DNA of 64,000 nt, taken from Lactobacillus xujianguonis (GTDB lineage Bacteria; Bacillota; Bacilli; Lactobacillales; Lactobacillaceae). The stretch's first letter is position 1; every line of letters starts with the position of its first letter. Location: the NCBI RefSeq assembly GCF_004009905.1, contig NZ_ML136875.1, positions 1 to 64,000 on the forward strand. Direction: 5' to 3'. The notes beneath the pieces were generated by a model, which worked only from the letters and a program-made list of their open reading frames with translations, searched no databases and was not told the origin of the DNA. The position numbers were made by a program, and so were the translations under genes. Shown piece after piece: positions 41,402 through 52,019 of the stretch.

Positions 41402-44249
41402 AGTTAGGAAAAAACAAAAATTAAATTTAGAAGATATTAGATCTAAAAGTAGAAGCGTAATTAAAAAAGGATGGTATCAAGTTGAAAGACAATTGCATCG
41501 TCCTAGAAATGAAAATAAACAATCTAGTAATTTCAACTTTAATTATGCGAAGCTGATTACACCAGTTGTTATAGGAGTGTTCATTTTTCTGGTAATCATG
41601 TGGTTACTAGGTGCAATGCATAGTGTTACGTTGCAGGCACAAACTAAAAACTATAACTTACTCACGAATGGTTTCGATTTCGATAAGGCAGGTTTAGCTG
41701 GATTAAATATTTTAAAGACAGTAAAAACACAGTTAAAACCTTTTGAAGTCTTTGAAGTGTTTGTTGCTAGTGTAATTATTGGCGGATTGCTAAGTCAGAA
41801 ATTTAACTTTGAAAGTCAAAAAGTAGCTCATGGGCAGAAGGGTAATGCACGATTTACTACGATTAAGGAATTAGAAGACACTTATGTTAAAGTTCCAGAT
41901 CATAGTCAACGAGGATTAGACCCTAAAAAGCCGAGCTTTAAAGGATATGGTGGGTTCCCAATTGCCCATATTAGTCCGTTGTTAACAAAACATGGTTATT
42001 ATTTCATTGATACAAGTACAGTCCATAATTTAATTGTAGGTACTTCACGCTCTGGTAAAGGGGAAACTACTATATTAGAACAGATTGACCTAGTTAGTAG
42101 AGCAGAAAAGCAATCGTCACTAGTCGTGAATGACCCTAAAGGGGAACTGTATGTAGCTTCTGTAGAAACTTTAAAAAAGAGGGGATATGATGTTTATGAG
42201 TTAAACTTAGATGATCCAAATAAAGGTATTGCATTTAACCCACTACAGTTAATTATTCGAAGTTGGGAGCAGGGTGATGTTGAAGGAGCTATGCAGTTAG
42301 TTAATTCAATTACCTACTCGTTGTACTTTGATAAACAAGCAGGACAGAATAAATGGGTTAATGATGGTGCACAGTCAGCTGTTAACGGTATGATCATTGC
42401 GCTCATTGAGTATTGTATGAATCCTAAAAATTTTGACGATCATAAAACTCATCCTGAATACATTACTTTTGTAAATATATCCGACATGGTTAATCAGTTG
42501 GGACAAATTGATTATATAAATCCAGCAGATCCTTATACCCAGCATAATGTATTGAGTGAGTACTTTAAGCATTTAAAGCAAGGATCTATTGCTAAAAAGG
42601 AATTTGGGTCAACAAATTTCTCAGGTGATAAAGCAAGAGGTTCAATTTTCTCAACTGTTGTACAAAAACTTGATATTTTTACCTTACCGAAAAATTCACG
42701 TATGACGAGCATGAATACTTTAGAGATGAAATCAATAGGATTTCCAAAATATTTAGAATTTCAGCTATTGGATCAACGTTTGTACGGTAATTTAATCAAA
42801 ATTATTTTCAGAGATGAACATCATAAAAAGCTAAAGACAAACGAGATTCGTGTAAGTCAAAAAGGCTTTGTTGAAAATAACTTTGATGTCAATTTAAAGT
42901 CAGGTAGTTATGTAGAGATACAGGCTAATGTTGGTAAGCAACGTTTATCAAATACATACAAATTAAAGATTGATTCAAATGTTAAAGATGTTGAAGTAAG
43001 TCAGGTAAGTAAGCAAGGTATCAGAATGGAAAACTTCAAGATGCATTATAGTGATAAACCAATTGCAGTCTTTATGAAAATCCCAGATTCTGATGCTTCT
43101 AACAATTTACTAGCAACAATTTTTGTAAATCAACTATATACAGAGTTATCAAGGCAATGCCGCTTGGTTCAAGGTGGTAAAACGGTTAGACGAGTACAAT
43201 GTATTTTTGATGAGTTTGGTTCTATGATTCCATTGCAAAATATGGATCAAATTATGACAGTTTCCGCAGGTAGAAATATTCTATTTACTTTAGTAGTTCA
43301 ATCCTATTCTCAACTGTACAGTAAGTATGGTAAAGAAGATGGTCAAGTTATTAAAGAAAATTGTCAAAATAAGTGTTTGATCATGTCCACTGATTCAGCA
43401 ACTAATAAAGAATTTTCTGAAGCCTGTGGTAATCGTACGATTGAAGTAAATAATATTTCGAAAGATAAGAATGGACTTGCCAAAAATATAAGTGTCAGTC
43501 TTGATAAAGTACCGTTAATTTTACCTGAACGATTAGAACATTTAGCTGGCGGTGAACGGCTAGTTCTGCGTCCATTGACAAGAATGAATAAGTGGGGTTG
43601 GGCAGTGACTTCCCACCCGATTTTTAATACAGGTAAAACATTAATGCCTTTTGCCCATACATTCTTGAGTGATGACTTTAATCCTAAAACTAATCCAGAT
43701 TTAGTAGAAAAGATTGATGCCCACGCTAGTCTTGACCTTAAATCACTAGAAATTGATTGGGGAAAATGGCTTAATTGGACAGATCAAGTTCCTGTGCAAC
43801 AAGATGATGGCACCACACGTATAGAGGAACAGAACTTGGCACTACAAGCATATAATCAATATCGTCAAAGTAATCCAAGTGCTGAATCAAGCAACGAACC
43901 CTCTAAGGAAGAAAATGAGAGTACAAATGTTGATAACGCTTCACAAGCTGCTGAATCTGAAATTGAATCAGAATTGGCAGCAAGCTTAAATGCTGCAACG
44001 CAAGATAATGAAGATGAGGACAAAGTTCCATCCTACATTTTGACTTGGGTTAAGAAGCATGAAGCGGAACTAACTTATGATACAATCGCTGATATGCTGA
44101 CTAAAGCCAAGAATTTAGATACTGCTAACTCAGTCGATTTTACAAACTTAATCTATAAAGATGAGAAGTTAAAGGATCAGCAAGCTAAAGCAAATGAGTT
44201 AGTTCAAGATTTTAGCAAAATTTTTAATGATAACTATCAGGATAAGTAG
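41391..44249 (+). CDS. VirD4/TraG-type conjugative coupling ATPase
   Basis: A 952-residue membrane ATPase that brings the relaxase-DNA complex to the secretion channel. Two N-terminal membrane helices (about 45-70 and 120-140), Walker A VGTSRSGKGETT near residue 215, Walker B CIFDEFG near 605, and a long acidic C-terminal extension (about 800-952). A roughly 100-residue insertion lies before Walker B. ATG 41391 is chosen; the longer frame lies inside the preceding gene. Confidence 0.93.
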   Translation: MRTKVRKKQKLNLEDIRSKSRSVIKKGWYQVERQLHRPRNENKQSSNFNFNYAKLITPVVIGVFIFLVIMWLLGAMHSVTLQAQTKNYNLLTNGFDFDKAGLAGLNILKTVKTQLKPFEVFEVFVASVIIGGLLSQKFNFESQKVAHGQKGNARFTTIKELEDTYVKVPDHSQRGLDPKKPSFKGYGGFPIAHISPLLTKHGYYFIDTSTVHNLIVGTSRSGKGETTILEQIDLVSRAEKQSSLVVNDPKGELYVASVETLKKRGYDVYELNLDDPNKGIAFNPLQLIIRSWEQGDVEGAMQLVNSITYSLYFDKQAGQNKWVNDGAQSAVNGMIIALIEYCMNPKNFDDHKTHPEYITFVNISDMVNQLGQIDYINPADPYTQHNVLSEYFKHLKQGSIAKKEFGSTNFSGDKARGSIFSTVVQKLDIFTLPKNSRMTSMNTLEMKSIGFPKYLEFQLLDQRLYGNLIKIIFRDEHHKKLKTNEIRVSQKGFVENNFDVNLKSGSYVEIQANVGKQRLSNTYKLKIDSNVKDVEVSQVSKQGIRMENFKMHYSDKPIAVFMKIPDSDASNNLLATIFVNQLYTELSRQCRLVQGGKTVRRVQCIFDEFGSMIPLQNMDQIMTVSAGRNILFTLVVQSYSQLYSKYGKEDGQVIKENCQNKCLIMSTDSATNKEFSEACGNRTIEVNNISKDKNGLAKNISVSLDKVPLILPERLEHLAGGERLVLRPLTRMNKWGWAVTSHPIFNTGKTLMPFAHTFLSDDFNPKTNPDLVEKIDAHASLDLKSLEIDWGKWLNWTDQVPVQQDDGTTRIEEQNLALQAYNQYRQSNPSAESSNEPSKEENESTNVDNASQAAESEIESELAASLNAATQDNEDEDKVPSYILTWVKKHEAELTYDTIADMLTKAKNLDTANSVDFTNLIYKDEKLKDQQAKANELVQDFSKIFNDNYQDK

Positions 44250-44272
44250 GACAAACTGCTTATCTTTTTTGT
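44241..44272 (+). terminator. Partial terminator at the end of the VirD4 gene
   Basis: GATAAG, overlapping the stop codon, pairs with CTTATC and is followed by TTTTTT, 20 bases before the next gene's start. It probably lowers expression of the following genes. Confidence 0.55.
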
Positions 44273-44291
44273 TTATAGAAAGGAAAAATTG

Positions 44292-46985
44292 ATGGCAAAT
44301 TGGTTAGTATTAACTAGTTTCATTAATCCTAGATATTTAGATATTTTTAGCGGATTGGTGGATTGGTGGCAGAAATCAACCAATTCAGGTGATTATGACC
44401 CAAGCAAACTCAAAAAAGTGACTGAAGCTCTGCAGAATGCAGCTCCATATTTACACTATGACGATTTTATGGGCAGACTCTTAAATCAATTTAAGTGGGG
44501 CGTAGTTAAGTTTTTCTATGGTTTAGCTAATTGGGCAAGTGAATTAGCAACAGATAGTTTAAATTTCTCAGGGATACTTAAATCTTCTGGGTTAAATAAT
44601 AATTTAATTAACGGAGTAATGGGAATTGCTGCAGGTTTGATGATTTTGACTTTAACCTGGGTAGGTATCAAAATTGGTACTTCAAGTAAAGCTCCTCAAC
44701 TTAAAAATGTTGTTTGGCAATTAGCAATTTCCGCTTTTTTGATTGGGAATATCCAGCCAATTACTAATTGGGTAGTAGATCAGTCAACTGGTGTATATAA
44801 AGGATTTGTAGAAGCTGATAACTCCAAGGGGACATCAAGCTTGCCTTATCAAATCGTACAAGCCAATTCCAATGACCTACTAGCTATTGTGGCTAATAAC
44901 TTTAGTGGCTTCAAGATCAATAATGGCGATACCAATACGAAGTGGGAAGGTGTTTCTAAAGACAAGAATGGTGAAATTAAAGATCAGCGCCAAAAAGATG
45001 TCCACTATGGATCATTTGAGATGAATAAATCAGATTTTGATACGGCAACATCAGGTGATTTATCGACTACTATTTCTGCAGATCTAGCTAAAAAATTAAG
45101 TAATAAAGCCAATAAATCTAAGGAAAAACCAGCATGGGATCCCGATAATTTACGCTATAAATTAGCCCCTACGGGAGTGGGTACAAAATCAAATGACCAA
45201 GGTAAAGCCTACTCAGGATATTTTGCAACCAAAGTTGATCAAAATAATACTGCCTTTTTCAAAATTTTTAATGGTGGATATGAACGATATTCAGTTCAAT
45301 TTCTTCCAGTTATAATTGCTTTAATTTCAATGACAATTGCATTCTTACTGGTTACTTTTGTTTCAGTTAGAGCATTTCTGGAATTAGCAATTATGCAAGT
45401 ATTATCAATCATTATCTTCTCAACAGATTTAGAGACTGGTAAACGTACTAAAGCTGCAGTTCAAGATATTTTTAGTTCAGCATTACTAATTGCATTTCAA
45501 GGATTCGAATTGGCTTTCTACCGAATTGCGGCAATTTGGATGAGTTCATCTGATGCTGGACAAATACATGATAATGCTTACTTATATGCTGTCGGAATGA
45601 TTGCGTTAACTTGGGCACTATGGGAAGGATCAAGCAAAGTACAAAAATTCTTCGGTCTTGACACAGGTCTTAAGCAAGGTTGGACTAAAGTTGCAGGTGG
45701 AATTGCCGCAGCTGAATATATTGCTCACAATGGCAAAAATACGGCTAAAGGAGCAATTAATGTTGCTCGTGGTACTGGTAAAGCAGCAGGAGCAATTGCT
45801 GGCGAAGCTCAAGCTTGGGAAGCTGGTAATAGCACTAAAGCTACAGCCAAGGAAAATGGTGCAAGTAATAGTGAAGCTCGGCAAGCTGGAAGTTATGCAA
45901 GAAGAGCATATCGTTCAGCACATAGAGACTTTATTCAAAATGGCGGTAATGCTATGGATTGGAATAGAGCAGTCAATTCAGGTGCAGTTGCTGAAACTGT
46001 TCAGGATGAAGCTGCAAGAATGTCTAGAAATGGTGGCTTAACTGATAATCAGTACAATTCATTACACCACAATCCATATATGCAGAATCGTGTTGAAAAG
46101 AATGGTGGTAGCGCAGCTCCAACAGGTGTAGGTAGTGATACATCATTTGTAGGGAATCCAAATTACAGAGGTAAGAAGGATACAGCTTCAACAGTAACCT
46201 CTGCTGGTAAAGACTCTGGTACTACTAAAGATAATTCAGTTAAAACTGAAAATATTCAAAACCAAGGTCTTAAGACTGAAGATAATCAACCTAAAGCAAA
46301 TGTTGCTAAGGAAAGTACTTCTGCTAACGGTGTTAAATCAACTGATGGTACTAAGACTTCAAATGATGGCAAAGTTCCAGACACTACAGTTAGTGAAGCA
46401 ACGAACTCTCTTAAGTCTGATAAGAAAGAAACGGCTAATGAACCAAAGGCTAACAGTACTTCTCCAGAAGGATCAAGATATGGACAAACAACTGCTGCGT
46501 CTTCAATTAACGATGAATTACCAAGTTTAAGTGAAGTACAACACTCTACTAATGAGGTGGCAAGTCAACAGCATAAGACTGACTCAACTCAAGCACCTAA
46601 ACCAGTTGGGGAAAGTGGTCGTCACTTGTCTGATATTGTTGGTCAAGATAGTAGCAGTACGGTAACTGAAACTGCTGGTACTAACCACATTAATGTTGAA
46701 AGAAAACCAGGTAGAACAGAAATTTCTACTCATGATACAAGTAATCAAGGTATGAGTAGTGTGAGTGATGCAATGAAGAGTGATTCAACTTCACCAATCA
46801 GTACTCATAGAGTTATTGAAAGCCAAGGTAGCAATAACACGGTAGATGAAATCAGACATAATAAGACTACAATTAATCATCGTGTTGAAAATCAAAATGT
46901 TACTACTGAAACTAATCCAACATCAACAGGATCTACTAATGCAGGCACTTTAGCTCATGGTGATAGTAAAAGAAAGGATGATTAA
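44292..46985 (+). CDS. VirB6/TrsL-like polytopic channel protein
   Basis: An 897-residue protein. Residues 1-450 contain about seven to eight hydrophobic helices with a polar loop (200-340), as in VirB6-like inner-membrane channel proteins. Residues about 490-897 are low-complexity, Ser/Thr/Asn/Lys-rich and probably disordered. ATG 44292 follows GAAAGGAAAAATTG. Such long hydrophilic tails occur in Gram-positive VirB6 homologues. Confidence 0.75.
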   Translation: MANWLVLTSFINPRYLDIFSGLVDWWQKSTNSGDYDPSKLKKVTEALQNAAPYLHYDDFMGRLLNQFKWGVVKFFYGLANWASELATDSLNFSGILKSSGLNNNLINGVMGIAAGLMILTLTWVGIKIGTSSKAPQLKNVVWQLAISAFLIGNIQPITNWVVDQSTGVYKGFVEADNSKGTSSLPYQIVQANSNDLLAIVANNFSGFKINNGDTNTKWEGVSKDKNGEIKDQRQKDVHYGSFEMNKSDFDTATSGDLSTTISADLAKKLSNKANKSKEKPAWDPDNLRYKLAPTGVGTKSNDQGKAYSGYFATKVDQNNTAFFKIFNGGYERYSVQFLPVIIALISMTIAFLLVTFVSVRAFLELAIMQVLSIIIFSTDLETGKRTKAAVQDIFSSALLIAFQGFELAFYRIAAIWMSSSDAGQIHDNAYLYAVGMIALTWALWEGSSKVQKFFGLDTGLKQGWTKVAGGIAAAEYIAHNGKNTAKGAINVARGTGKAAGAIAGEAQAWEAGNSTKATAKENGASNSEARQAGSYARRAYRSAHRDFIQNGGNAMDWNRAVNSGAVAETVQDEAARMSRNGGLTDNQYNSLHHNPYMQNRVEKNGGSAAPTGVGSDTSFVGNPNYRGKKDTASTVTSAGKDSGTTKDNSVKTENIQNQGLKTEDNQPKANVAKESTSANGVKSTDGTKTSNDGKVPDTTVSEATNSLKSDKKETANEPKANSTSPEGSRYGQTTAASSINDELPSLSEVQHSTNEVASQQHKTDSTQAPKPVGESGRHLSDIVGQDSSSTVTETAGTNHINVERKPGRTEISTHDTSNQGMSSVSDAMKSDSTSPISTHRVIESQGSNNTVDEIRHNKTTINHRVENQNVTTETNPTSTGSTNAGTLAHGDSKRKDD

Positions 46986-46987
46986 TA

Positions 46988-47314
46988 ATGGATAAATATC
47001 AAAAAATTATGATTCCAAAATCAACCAATGTTTCAATCAAAATTTTTTTCTTAGATATGTTCGATGTTTTCGCGTTATTCATCGGTGGCATGGCTGGTCA
47101 ACAAGTTTCTTTTCTGTTTAATTTACAGCCAACCTGGCAATTAGTTTTGACAGGCTTTGGCGTAATTGTGGGGATCCTGTTAGTAATGCGTACTCCACTA
47201 GCACCAAAAATTAGAAATTATCGTGTACTTCTAAGTATCATGCGACAAGATCAAAGTAGATATTATCCATTATTTTTAGAAGGAGAAAATAATGAAAACA
47301 AAAAGAAGAAATAA
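46988..47314 (+). CDS. PrgI-family protein (VirB3-like)
   Basis: A 108-residue protein with the PrgI layout: IMIPKSTNVSIKIFF start, two adjacent hydrophobic helices (about 25-70) and a basic end. VirB3-like proteins pair with the VirB4 ATPase. Starts 2 bases after the VirB6 gene and overlaps the next gene by 23 bases. Confidence 0.8.
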   Translation: MDKYQKIMIPKSTNVSIKIFFLDMFDVFALFIGGMAGQQVSFLFNLQPTWQLVLTGFGVIVGILLVMRTPLAPKIRNYRVLLSIMRQDQSRYYPLFLEGENNENKKKK

Positions 47315-47921
47315 AAGTAGGGAAAGAGGAAGAAAAGCACCTAGCTTGTTAAGAGCGTTTGGCTTAGATAAAGGATCAAAGCAAGATGCTAGAGATCAAT
47401 CAATTATTGAGTATCTAGGTTATAGCTCCTGTTCCCAAGATGGGATTTTGGATTTAAAGGATGGCACCAAGGCGCGATTCCTACGTGTGCACTCTACGGA
47501 TCTATATTCACTTGACGGTGAGACTAGAAGTAAGTACTTAGACTCTTTTACAGCTTTTAATCGAGTTTATAGCAATGATTATAAGATTGTAGTCATGTCA
47601 ACAAGGATTGATACTAGTGAACAGCAACAGTACTTTAGGCACCTAAAAAATGGCATTAGGTTACCTAAGACAAGATATGAAAAAATGCGGTTGCGTTTAG
47701 TTAATGAAATGTTGCTACAAGCAGTTATGTTATCAAGAGACACTGAAGATTATTCTGATGTGCGATTTTACATTATGATCTTTGGCGAAGATAATCATGA
47801 TATTAAAGTCAACACAAGGACAGCGCAATTTGCAGATCAAGGACTAATGGGCTTGCAACCATTAAACTACGATGAAACGGTAAAAGTGCTTTTTCGAGAA
47901 AATAACTTAAATAGTAAATAA
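47292..47921 (+). CDS. TrsD-like transfer protein
   Basis: A 209-residue soluble protein with a very basic N-terminus (MKTKRRNKSRERGRK). The body resembles the N-terminal part of VirB4-type proteins. Many Gram-positive systems keep such a TrsD gene just before VirB4/TrsE. Overlaps the PrgI gene; the VirB4 gene follows after 10 bases. Confidence 0.7.
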   Translation: MKTKRRNKSRERGRKAPSLLRAFGLDKGSKQDARDQSIIEYLGYSSCSQDGILDLKDGTKARFLRVHSTDLYSLDGETRSKYLDSFTAFNRVYSNDYKIVVMSTRIDTSEQQQYFRHLKNGIRLPKTRYEKMRLRLVNEMLLQAVMLSRDTEDYSDVRFYIMIFGEDNHDIKVNTRTAQFADQGLMGLQPLNYDETVKVLFRENNLNSK

Positions 47922-47931
47922 GGGGAAATAT

Positions 47932-49941
47932 ATGAGACTTTCTACTTTAGTAAATGCTAGAAAACATAAGACAAAAAAAGTAAATGTTAAGCTAAATCCA
48001 CGTCAAGTCACTAGTTTAAAAAAGCAACGTGAATTATCCAAAAAAGGGTTCAATACTAGATTTTTAGCAGATGTACAACCTCAAGGTGGGATCACGTTTG
48101 CGGATAACTACGCAATTGCTAGTGATGGATATGCGGCTTGTTTGTCCGTAATTCATTATCCTAATGATCCATTGCTACTGTGGCTGACTCAAGTAGCCTT
48201 GAACGATTCAACTTTAACTACAATTGATGTTAAAACTGACTCAGGTTATGAAATTAAACGGCAGTTAAACAGATCAATTGAGGAATTGGCAGATAGACAA
48301 GTTAATGCAAGAAAAGCTACAGATGCTTTAAACGCGCAAAAAGATATGCAATCACTAGAAAAGTATGCATTGGAATTAAGTCAAGGTGGCGAAATTCCTA
48401 AGTTAATGTTAACTAGAATTTTTGTTTATGCTTCAACAATAGAAGCATTAGATCAATCTGTGTCTAATCTACGTGGCAAACTTCGCGGAGAAGGGTATAA
48501 TGTTGCAGTTTATATGTTTATGCAAGACAAGCAATTTAAATCAATGGCTTTGCCTCTCTCTTATCAAGAAAAAGACTTGGCTGCTCTACCAGAACAACCA
48601 ATTCCAGCATTAACGGTTGGTGCTGGTGATCCATTTTCAGCTCAAAGCCTAAAGGATCCAAGAGGAGTGTGGTTAGGTCGTACTAGTACTGGAGGAGCTT
48701 TTTATTTTGATCAATTCAGATCAACTAACGTCCGCAGATCATTTAACATGATGATCTTGGGAAAGATGGGTGCTGGTAAATCTACTTTAATGAAAATGTT
48801 GGTTGAAGGCGCAATCGCAAGGGACATGTATTTCCGTGGGATTGATAAAACAAAGGAATATATTCCTTTAATTAAACATTATGGTGGTACAGTAGTTAGT
48901 CTAGATGGTTCTGAAGGTATGATTAATCCATTAGAGGTAATGGCAACTATAGTTGATGAAAATACTGGTAAGGTTGATGAACTAGCCAGTTTTTATCAAC
49001 ATATTTCTAAAGTGGATATTCTGTTTCAAATGATCAACAAGGGATCATTTCAAAATATTGAAATGCAAGAATTTGACTCTTTACTACGTGGATTTTACGT
49101 AGATATGGGTCTATTACCTAGAAATTTTCAGCAGAATAAAGGAAGCATTAAAATTACTAATTTAGATAGTAAGAAATACCCAACTTTCAGCCAGTTTTTG
49201 AAATGGCTACAACAATTAGCTACACCAATTTATTATCAAGAACATCAATTTACGGCAGAAAGAATTAGAACGTATGAAAAAATCAAAGTAGCCCTAGAAT
49301 CAATGATTGAGAATTATGGTCAATTATTCGATGGTTATTCAACGATGAGAGACTTAACTGATACTAAACTCTTGTTATTTGATTCATCCGCTATTTCAAC
49401 GATGACTCAAAATGTTTATCAGGCACAGTTGTATATGGCTTTAAATTTAATCTGGAGTCAAGCGTTAATTAATGGTCGAAAACAAAATGCTTTATTAAAA
49501 GCAGGAAAAATAACGCGTCAAGATGTGCAATATTTTGATGTGTTCCTAGATGAATGTCATAACATCATCAACTATAAAAATATTTTTGCTGTAGATTACG
49601 TTAAAAACTTTGAACGTGAAATGAGAAAGTTCTGGGGTGGAATTATTTTTGCAACGCAGTCACCTGAAGAAATGGTTCCTGATTCAGTTGAATCAGCTCA
49701 GTTGTCAAGTTTGAAAGTGGTATTTGAACTTTGTCAATATAAGTGGTTGATGAGTATGGATCCATCACAACGTAAGAAAATAAAAAGTTTACTAGGTGAA
49801 GCATTAAATAGTTCAGATTATAGTAATATTCCTGACTTGCAGACAGGACAAGTAATTGTCACGATGGGAGGGCGAGAAAGATACCAAGTCAAGATTAAAC
49901 CATCTGAACGACAACTTGAAATTTTTGCAGGTGGTCAATAA
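47932..49941 (+). CDS. VirB4/TrsE-type conjugation ATPase
   Basis: A 669-residue ATPase that powers the secretion channel. Walker A LGKMGAGKSTLMK near residue 276, Walker B VFLDECHNI near 540, and ATQSPEEM with the expected sensor residues near 570. No membrane helix. Ends sharing one base with the next gene. The best-conserved transfer gene in the window. Confidence 0.93.
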   Translation: MRLSTLVNARKHKTKKVNVKLNPRQVTSLKKQRELSKKGFNTRFLADVQPQGGITFADNYAIASDGYAACLSVIHYPNDPLLLWLTQVALNDSTLTTIDVKTDSGYEIKRQLNRSIEELADRQVNARKATDALNAQKDMQSLEKYALELSQGGEIPKLMLTRIFVYASTIEALDQSVSNLRGKLRGEGYNVAVYMFMQDKQFKSMALPLSYQEKDLAALPEQPIPALTVGAGDPFSAQSLKDPRGVWLGRTSTGGAFYFDQFRSTNVRRSFNMMILGKMGAGKSTLMKMLVEGAIARDMYFRGIDKTKEYIPLIKHYGGTVVSLDGSEGMINPLEVMATIVDENTGKVDELASFYQHISKVDILFQMINKGSFQNIEMQEFDSLLRGFYVDMGLLPRNFQQNKGSIKITNLDSKKYPTFSQFLKWLQQLATPIYYQEHQFTAERIRTYEKIKVALESMIENYGQLFDGYSTMRDLTDTKLLLFDSSAISTMTQNVYQAQLYMALNLIWSQALINGRKQNALLKAGKITRQDVQYFDVFLDECHNIINYKNIFAVDYVKNFEREMRKFWGGIIFATQSPEEMVPDSVESAQLSSLKVVFELCQYKWLMSMDPSQRKKIKSLLGEALNSSDYSNIPDLQTGQVIVTMGGRERYQVKIKPSERQLEIFAGGQ

Positions 49942-51401
49942 TGATTAAAAATCTTAGACGGTTAAGACAGACAAAGAGATGGGCTGGATTAGCCGTTTTT
50001 TTATTAGGCATTCTAAGTCTGGTAGCGGTGTTGTATTTCATTGTACTTTTGATTGCTGCAATGGGTGGAGCTTCAGATGATGATTGTGATACAGGTGGTA
50101 ATCAGGGAGGAGTAATAGAAGGCAGAATTAGTGTTATTGAAACTCCTAAATATGGTGAAACTGCTATGATGCATATCGCGGATGCCGTGAGTGAGAAGAC
50201 AGGGATTAGTGCTAGATTGCTTTTTGCTCAAATGGGCGAAGAGACAGGTAATGGTGATAGTTCTGTTGCAAGACATGATCATAATTTTGGTGGTATGACT
50301 TACTCACCAGGTTCTACGATTGGCACAAAAGGTGAAAGTCGTGGTGGCGAAGGAGGCAACTATGTACACTATGCTAGTCTAAGTGACTTTGCGACAGAAT
50401 GGGCTGTCACGGTTCAAAATAACTTCAAAAAAGCAGGATTAGGTAAGGATGCGACCGTTGCGGATTATGCTCACGCAATGAAAAAAGCAGGATACTACAC
50501 TGCAGATGAAAGTGCATATAGAGCAGGTATGGAGGCTCAAGCTAAAAAATATGATGCTCTAAAAGGTAATAAATCACTAGCAAAGGGTGATGGTTCTAGT
50601 GGATCAGACAATTCTGCAGAAGAAGATTGTAAGACTATTAGCGGAAAATGGGGCTGGCCATTCAAGTCAATTCCAAAAAGTGGACCAGGTAATACAGTTT
50701 CAGGTGAGCAATTATTTGGTAAATCGTCCACAAGAACGGGAGGATTTCACGATGGGGTTGACTTTGGTACAGTACCTTATGGAGGTCAAGATATTTTGGC
50801 AATTCATGGTGGCACCGTTAAAAAGATTGCCTTTCAAGGTCATACTCAAGACAACTTAGGTATGTATGTTTGGGTAGAAGGTTCTGACGGATGGAATACT
50901 ATCTATCAAGAATTTGGCTTTGACGAAGGAGATTTGAAATATGTAAGCGTCGAAGTAGGTGACAAAGTTTCAGTAGGAGACAAGATAGGACATTTAGCAA
51001 ATAATTCAGGTAGCATTAACCACGTGCACATTGGGGCAACGAAGAAAGACTTCAATACTGCGGAAAAATCTGCATATAAAGATGATGGAACTTGGCATGA
51101 TCCAATTAAATTAATCAAAGAAGGGTTGAATAACGATGCAGAATCTGAAGCAGACGATGGTCTATCAAAAACAGAATCTGAAGCTCGTGATTGGATTGTC
51201 CAACATGAATCAAGTGGTCGTTGGGACGCAACTAATCCAACTAATTCTAGTGTTTATGGTCGTTATCAATTGAAGAAAGAATATCTCCACGGCGACTTTA
51301 GTCATAAAAATCAAACCAGGACTGCCAATCGGTATGTTAAGGGACGTTATGGTTCATGGCGCAATGCACAAAAATTTTGGGAAAAGCACGGATGGTATTA
51401 A
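49941..51401 (+). CDS. Three-domain cell-wall hydrolase of the transfer system
   Basis: A 486-residue membrane-anchored enzyme (helix about 15-42). Domain 1 (about 55-205) is glucosaminidase/GH73-like (GISARLLFAQMGEETGNG). Domain 2 (about 235-390) is an M23 endopeptidase with HDGVDFG and HVHIG metal ligands. Domain 3 (about 410-486) is like the C-terminus of aggregation-promoting factor (VYGRYQLKKEYL, ending KHGWY). It would open peptidoglycan locally for the channel, as VirB1/TrsG proteins do. Confidence 0.87.
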   Translation: MIKNLRRLRQTKRWAGLAVFLLGILSLVAVLYFIVLLIAAMGGASDDDCDTGGNQGGVIEGRISVIETPKYGETAMMHIADAVSEKTGISARLLFAQMGEETGNGDSSVARHDHNFGGMTYSPGSTIGTKGESRGGEGGNYVHYASLSDFATEWAVTVQNNFKKAGLGKDATVADYAHAMKKAGYYTADESAYRAGMEAQAKKYDALKGNKSLAKGDGSSGSDNSAEEDCKTISGKWGWPFKSIPKSGPGNTVSGEQLFGKSSTRTGGFHDGVDFGTVPYGGQDILAIHGGTVKKIAFQGHTQDNLGMYVWVEGSDGWNTIYQEFGFDEGDLKYVSVEVGDKVSVGDKIGHLANNSGSINHVHIGATKKDFNTAEKSAYKDDGTWHDPIKLIKEGLNNDAESEADDGLSKTESEARDWIVQHESSGRWDATNPTNSSVYGRYQLKKEYLHGDFSHKNQTRTANRYVKGRYGSWRNAQKFWEKHGWY

Positions 51402-51432
51402 TACCTATTAATACCGAGAAAGAAGGATACAA

Positions 51433-52005
51433 ATGAAGCAGCAGAAAAAAGAACGTGAGTCTAATTTAAAAATATGGGCAATGACGGCTGCAACATTATT
51501 TGGTGTTCTAGGAATTTTTGCTTTAGCGAGAATTCCTAAAAACAATGAATTAAATGACATTAAAGCAGAAATTCAGACAGTTAATAAAGAAATCGCAGCC
51601 GCAAAAACTAATCAAATGAAAAACTCGGCTTATCAACAAAAGTTTGATGTAGTTAAAGCCGAGAAGGACGCACGTGATAGATTTTTAAAGGTTGTCCCTG
51701 AAATTTATACTGAAAGGAAATTATCTAATCAAGCAAAAGAGTTTGCAAGATGGGAAAAATTTTTACCAGGCAAACAAGGAAAAAGCTTTATCAAAGATTA
51801 TGGTGATTCCTACGGTTATTTAAAAAACAAAAGTACGGCAGTCTATTTTGGCAATTTAACTAATGTAAACCATACAAAAATCACAGTCGTTGATGTTACT
51901 GTAAGCCAAAATAAGAAAGACGTTACTTACGCTTGGCAGTTTGACTATGATTTGAAGCTACAAAAAATTAACAGCTTTAAAGAAATAGCAATAAATAATC
52001 AATAG
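51433..52005 (+). CDS. Bitopic membrane protein of the transfer operon
   Basis: A 190-residue protein: one N-terminal helix (about 14-33), a short coiled coil (40-75) and an extracellular domain of about 110 residues. Size and layout are like VirB8-type transfer proteins, but the sequence does not prove it. RBS AGAAGGA. Confidence 0.55.
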   Translation: MKQQKKERESNLKIWAMTAATLFGVLGIFALARIPKNNELNDIKAEIQTVNKEIAAAKTNQMKNSAYQQKFDVVKAEKDARDRFLKVVPEIYTERKLSNQAKEFARWEKFLPGKQGKSFIKDYGDSYGYLKNKSTAVYFGNLTNVNHTKITVVDVTVSQNKKDVTYAWQFDYDLKLQKINSFKEIAINNQ

Positions 52006-52019
52006 GAAGGAAAATAGAG

